Shown in pieces: positions 59,963-64,000 of a stretch of 64,000 nucleotides of DNA. A program made the translations under genes and the position numbers. Under the pieces are notes generated by a model that was not told the DNA's origin, did not search any database, and saw only the letters and a list, made by a program, of their open reading frames with translations. Numbering within the stretch: position 1 is the first letter of the stretch; each line of letters opens with the position of its first letter. This DNA comes from Epiperipatus broadwayi (lineage: Eukaryota > Onychophora > Udeonychophora > Euonychophora > Peripatidae): positions 250,001 to 314,000 of the forward strand of contig JAQFVV010000278.1 in NCBI GenBank assembly GCA_028023455.1. Direction: 5' to 3'.

Positions 59963-60622
59963 CTTCAGAGTTAACTGAGACAAAAGAGATGATTCATAAA
60001 TAATGAACACTCTGAGGTTTAATTAGTCATTTCAAGAAACCCAATAAGCCTTAAAAAAAGAGCAAGATGAAAGGATAATTAATTGATTACATGCCTTCAT
60101 GTATTGAAACAAATTACTGGTTGATCTCAGATCACAAAAACCATCACAACAATCTTCATACAATTCTCATTTTACCAAGATGTAAGGAATGAAAGTAGAA
60201 AATAGTAGTAAAATAGACTAAAGTAAATAGGTTAGATAATTTTATATGAGTGTATATATATATATCAACATCCCCTTCTTAAATTTAAACCACACATTCT
60301 AAATGAGCACCAAAATTTAAACTATGACTTTAAATTTTAACTTCAGGGTGGAAGAATTGTAAAGATATTTATAATTTAATTCATATCATTCACTACTAAA
60401 TCAAACTTATATTTTTAATATATGCATAAAAAAAAAACAATTACAAAATATTCACAATTTTACAACTCAATTACACAATTGAAGTGTTCAAATTTTTTTT
60501 AGCAAAATAGAAAATTTAAATCCTGTATAAGAGAGAAATTGTAAGACTTACTTACAGTCTTATAAAGATAACTTATTCAAATACAAAATCAAATCATAAA
60601 ATAAAAAAATATAAGTATAACC

Positions 60623-61540
60623 TTAGCAACTAAAACAACAAAAATAGAATTTAGAATTCAATTATAAATTATAATTATTTCCACAATAGAAGAATATTAA
60701 ATCACAAAAAGCAAATATTATACATGCTACTGGAAGTCAATTTCAGTATAGAAACTAAATCAAATAATTTAAAATTTAATCCTATCTTTTTCTAAGGAAC
60801 TAACCACTACACTTGTTTGTTCTTCTGTTTTCAAATTCCAAACCTATCAAAAGAAATGGATCAATAACTTTAAAGAATTTTTTTGCGCTAAAAATTTAAT
60901 TATAAAAGAACTCCAATTTCATTCAATAAAAGGAGTAATTAAATTAATCTTCAATATTATTACTTATATTTTTAAAACAAAATTATCTTTATACTTTCAT
61001 TTATTAATTATATAAATTTAGAATATCATTGTAAACTGAAATTTTAACGAAGATAAATTTATTCAAAATTTTTATAAAAATTGAAAATGAAATATTTTAG
61101 AAAGATAAAAATTATTAAAAATGCATTGTGGCTAAATACCATTTGTCATGGGTGAAATGCTAGTATTTTAACCAAAGTTAATGTAATTATTTAATTGTAC
61201 AAAATGCATACAATATATATATATATCATAAACATAATTTTTAGTGAGGATTCAATAAGTAGGGAAATAACCTGGAGAAAAAGATGCTAACTTCACATGA
61301 TAGGAGTAATTATAAGCAACAGAATATTTTGATTGCCTCTGCAATTGTTGATAAACAAAGAATTTGGGGCTATATTCATTGATGAACATTCTTATTCTTA
61401 TTATGGAATGGAATGGAATAGAACAATATCATTTGATTCAACATCTCAGATCATGTTTATGTGCTATAGACTTTGACATCCAAATTTTATTTCCTTTACT
61501 CCCAAAAATTGTTTATGCTGCAAATACTCCATTCAAAAAA
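60623..61540 (+). repeat. Long direct repeat, right copy
   Basis: Partner of 58321-59197, slightly longer owing to small insertions (for example ACAAAGAATTTGGGGCTAT near 61350-61375). The frame at 61364-61594 lies partly in it and has no recognised motif. Confidence 0.6.
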
Positions 61541-63260
61541 TTTTTTAAATTAAGAGAAATAGAAGAACTTTACATTAAACATTTTTTTAAGTAAAATTTT
61601 CTCTTCTATTTAAGAAGAGTGATATTGACCAGAGTAAATTTAATTTAAACTCAATATGAATGTAAGATTTCACTTTCTTTATATTGGACTTATTTATGAC
61701 AAGTGTAATTTTGTTTATTACTAATTTAAATAATATAATAACACTTTTTACTATTCTTTGTATATATTACTAATATCCTTGAATGAAAGGCCTTTATTTT
61801 ACAATATGACCACAAGTAGAGGAGGTTATTATAAAATGAAATTGCTTCACAAGGATCTTGCAATTTAAACCATCATCGATACATATAATATTAAATTAAG
61901 ACTTAGTTAGTTAGTAATATTATAATTTTGAAATTCTAAATTTTAATTATCATTTTATACATTATTAAAATATGTTGTATTATGATGAATATTATTACTA
62001 TTATGGAAATATGGGAAGGAACTATTTAATTTAATGTTATGAATAGTAGAAATATATGCAAACACATGTTATTGTTTTTTTTTTTTTTGTTACATGAAAT
62101 TCTGTTATACTGTTGGCTTTAAAAAATATGTTAAAATTTGTTTTAAATTCAAAGAGATCTCTTATTTGTTTGTTTTATTTAGTTATTTTATAAAACAAAA
62201 TATTGGTGAATGCACATACTCATACATGTATGTCATATCATTTTTATATTTTAATATTGTAAATATATTATTTATAAAATAATTTATTGAACTAATTATT
62301 ATTATGGGATATTGATGCTAATGCCTGAAGACAGTTAAATGTACCATCTACTCTGAGTTTGGATTCTGAGCATAACAAAACCATCAATGAAGGTGTAAAC
62401 TGGATGAATGAGTCTAGGTTGCATTGGTATTAAATAATTTGATTTTAAATTATCTTGTTTAATATAGATTCAATCTTAGATCACAATTACATCGTTTGAT
62501 CAATGATATCTTATATGAAGATCTTATTTCTGACTATAGTTAGATGTGACCACCTTGTCTATTTGTAAAAGACCATACTATTACAAGGATATTGATTTTA
62601 AAATGTGGTTAGATAAAAAATGGGTTTACTGTTTACTGCTAACTACTTATAACCCATATCTGAAACTTTATTTTAAAAAAATATTAATTCATTCTTATAC
62701 CTTATAACTTAAATTGATCTTATTAATTAAATTATATGGTTTTCTGATTTCTCCTATCAACTGTATTGAATGATCTGTATTATTCCAAAGAATGGAAGTT
62801 GTAATTCATTTAAAACATGCAACTTTTATATTAGCAACATATAAATATATAAATCAATAAATTTGAAATGTATTATTAATACATTGGTTTTTATAAATGC
62901 ATCTCTTAATTTCACCATATTGCAAACATACACTCAAGTATAAAATGTTAAACCACTCTCTATAATTATGCATGGATTTTGTGAATAACCATCACATTTC
63001 AGGTAAGCTAGAAGTATCTTTCAAATTTCCATATTCATGTTGATAGCTTAATAACTTTCACCAACATTAATAATCATTGCATCATATATTTCCAAATATT
63101 TTTTGACATAAATCTTTTCTTAATAATACCATATTCTACCCAAACAACTAAACACTAATGATTATCTTAAACAATCTTTGCTCTTCAAATGAACTAGCTA
63201 TATTAACATTTGAATCTTTATGCTCATGTCATCCATTTGATAACTCACACAAAACAAGGA
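61541..63260. other. AT-rich DNA, no feature recognised
   Basis: No motif was recognised; the 62-codon frame at 62094-62282 is AT-driven. Confidence 0.45.
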
Positions 63261-63285
63261 CTGCTTTATATATTCATCATCATTT

Positions 63286-63640
63286 TCAACCATTATAAAT
63301 CCACTGCAAGATAAAGGTCTCCCCAAGTTCAATCCATCTTCTTTGATCTCTAGACTCTCTTTTCCACATCATTCCAGAACCCTTTGTTATTTCATCCATC
63401 CTATCATTGATCTTTTTCTAGGTCTTTAACAATCTCTTGGAATCCAGTTTAAGATTTCAACTATCCATCTTTTATCACTTCTTCTAGAAATATGCCAATC
63501 TCACCTCCTTTCAGTCTCTCAATTATTTCCATGATGTCAATAACACCTGTTTGTTCTTTCACTCATGTATTTCATTTTCGATTCCTTCTTGTTATTTCTA
63601 ACATGCATTTCTCCATAATTTATTGATTTTATAAATTATT
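63286..63640 (-). pseudogene. RTE-type LINE 3' end, best-preserved copy
   Basis: The minus strand reads MEKCML..ITRRNRK (about 63613-63560), then VIDIMEIIERLK, and in one frame at the end RMDEITKGSGMMWKRESRDQ followed by RRWIELGETFILQW and a TGA at 63286-63288. This is the conserved C-terminus after the RT domain in RTE-type LINEs (MERxMLGxxRRxR; RWxDEI; WxxLGExFxQQW). A GATGATGAATAT tail follows the stop, like the short tandem ends of such elements. At least one frame break remains in the middle. Confidence 0.8.
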
Positions 63641-64000
63641 CGCTTATATATATATATATGACGGCACACATAAATCTGTTAAATTTAGAAAATAAATGAA
63701 AAATAAAGTTTAATAATAAATAATGTTTAAATTAAAAGTTTTTTAGAAAATAAAAAAGACTATATATATATATTCTTTAAAAAAATCGTAATTATTTAAA
63801 AAAGTAATGGAGTATAATAAGATCATGAAACATCTTTTAAAACACAATGACTAACAATCATTAGTAGGAGAGAAAAAATGTAAAGAAAAAAATTCTACTC
63901 AATTTATTTTAAAGTACTTGCATCAAAGCTCTTTATGAAACAATCGGCCATATAATGCAGTAATTTCAAACAAACTAAACCACTTTTCAGGTAATTTTCA
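63641..64000. other. AT-rich DNA, no feature recognised
   Basis: Two short (TA)n tracts (about 63645-63659 and 63761-63771) and A-rich sequence to the window end. Confidence 0.5.

Overview
The window looks like gene-poor nuclear DNA of an animal, probably an invertebrate. It is very AT-rich and full of (TA)n, (GATA)n, poly-A/T and trinucleotide tracts. It carries tRNA-derived SINEs, fragments of RTE-type LINEs and of Penelope-like elements (PLEs), and one LTR retrotransposon. The species cannot be fixed from the sequence. Bacterial operons, rRNA, intact tRNA genes and CRISPR arrays are absent. The only host-gene candidate is one possible 3' coding exon on the minus strand (2827-3061). Most longer open frames are translated microsatellites.

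Layout. 0-7 kb: a broken RTE LINE tail running into a GATA array, the candidate exon, a short SINE with a perfect target-site duplication (TSD), and a (TAG)n array. 7.9-14 kb: a PLE reverse-transcriptase remnant, a compact PLE insertion with long inverted arms and a 13-bp TSD, and several copies of a repeat family with a hammerhead-ribozyme-like core. 16.6-19 kb: a second hammerhead family containing a perfect 72-bp palindrome, another RTE remnant, and two SINEs in opposite orientation. 20.1-21.9 kb: two large CTAT arrays. 22-26.8 kb: six PLE fragments arranged as three inverted pairs. 27-37.4 kb: foldback repeats and more hammerhead-bearing repeats. 37.9-39.4 kb: an unresolved, less AT-rich island. 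40.2-41.7 kb: a roughly 270-bp degenerate tandem. 45.55-46.05 kb: a 500-N assembly gap. 47-50.4 kb: a foldback with a 14-bp TSD, a GA array and the best-preserved hammerhead motif (50161-50216). 52.1-58.1 kb: an LTR retrotransposon with 1.72-kb LTRs and a broken gag-like region. 58.3-61.5 kb: a second pair of long direct repeats around an integrase-tail-like remnant. 63.3-63.6 kb: another RTE 3' end.

Main observation. Several unrelated-looking repeat families each contain the parts of a type I hammerhead ribozyme: a CUGANGA strand, a stem II hairpin, GAAA, a very short stem III, and a stem I formed by flanking complementary bases. They sit beside PLE fragments and share PLE-like insertion structure: head-to-head inverted halves and 12-14 bp TSDs. 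Hammerheads in PLEs and in small non-autonomous 'retrozymes' are known. The density and variety here, and one family that also carries a Pol III B-box-like sequence, deserve checking. All calls come from reading by eye, with no alignment or folding software.
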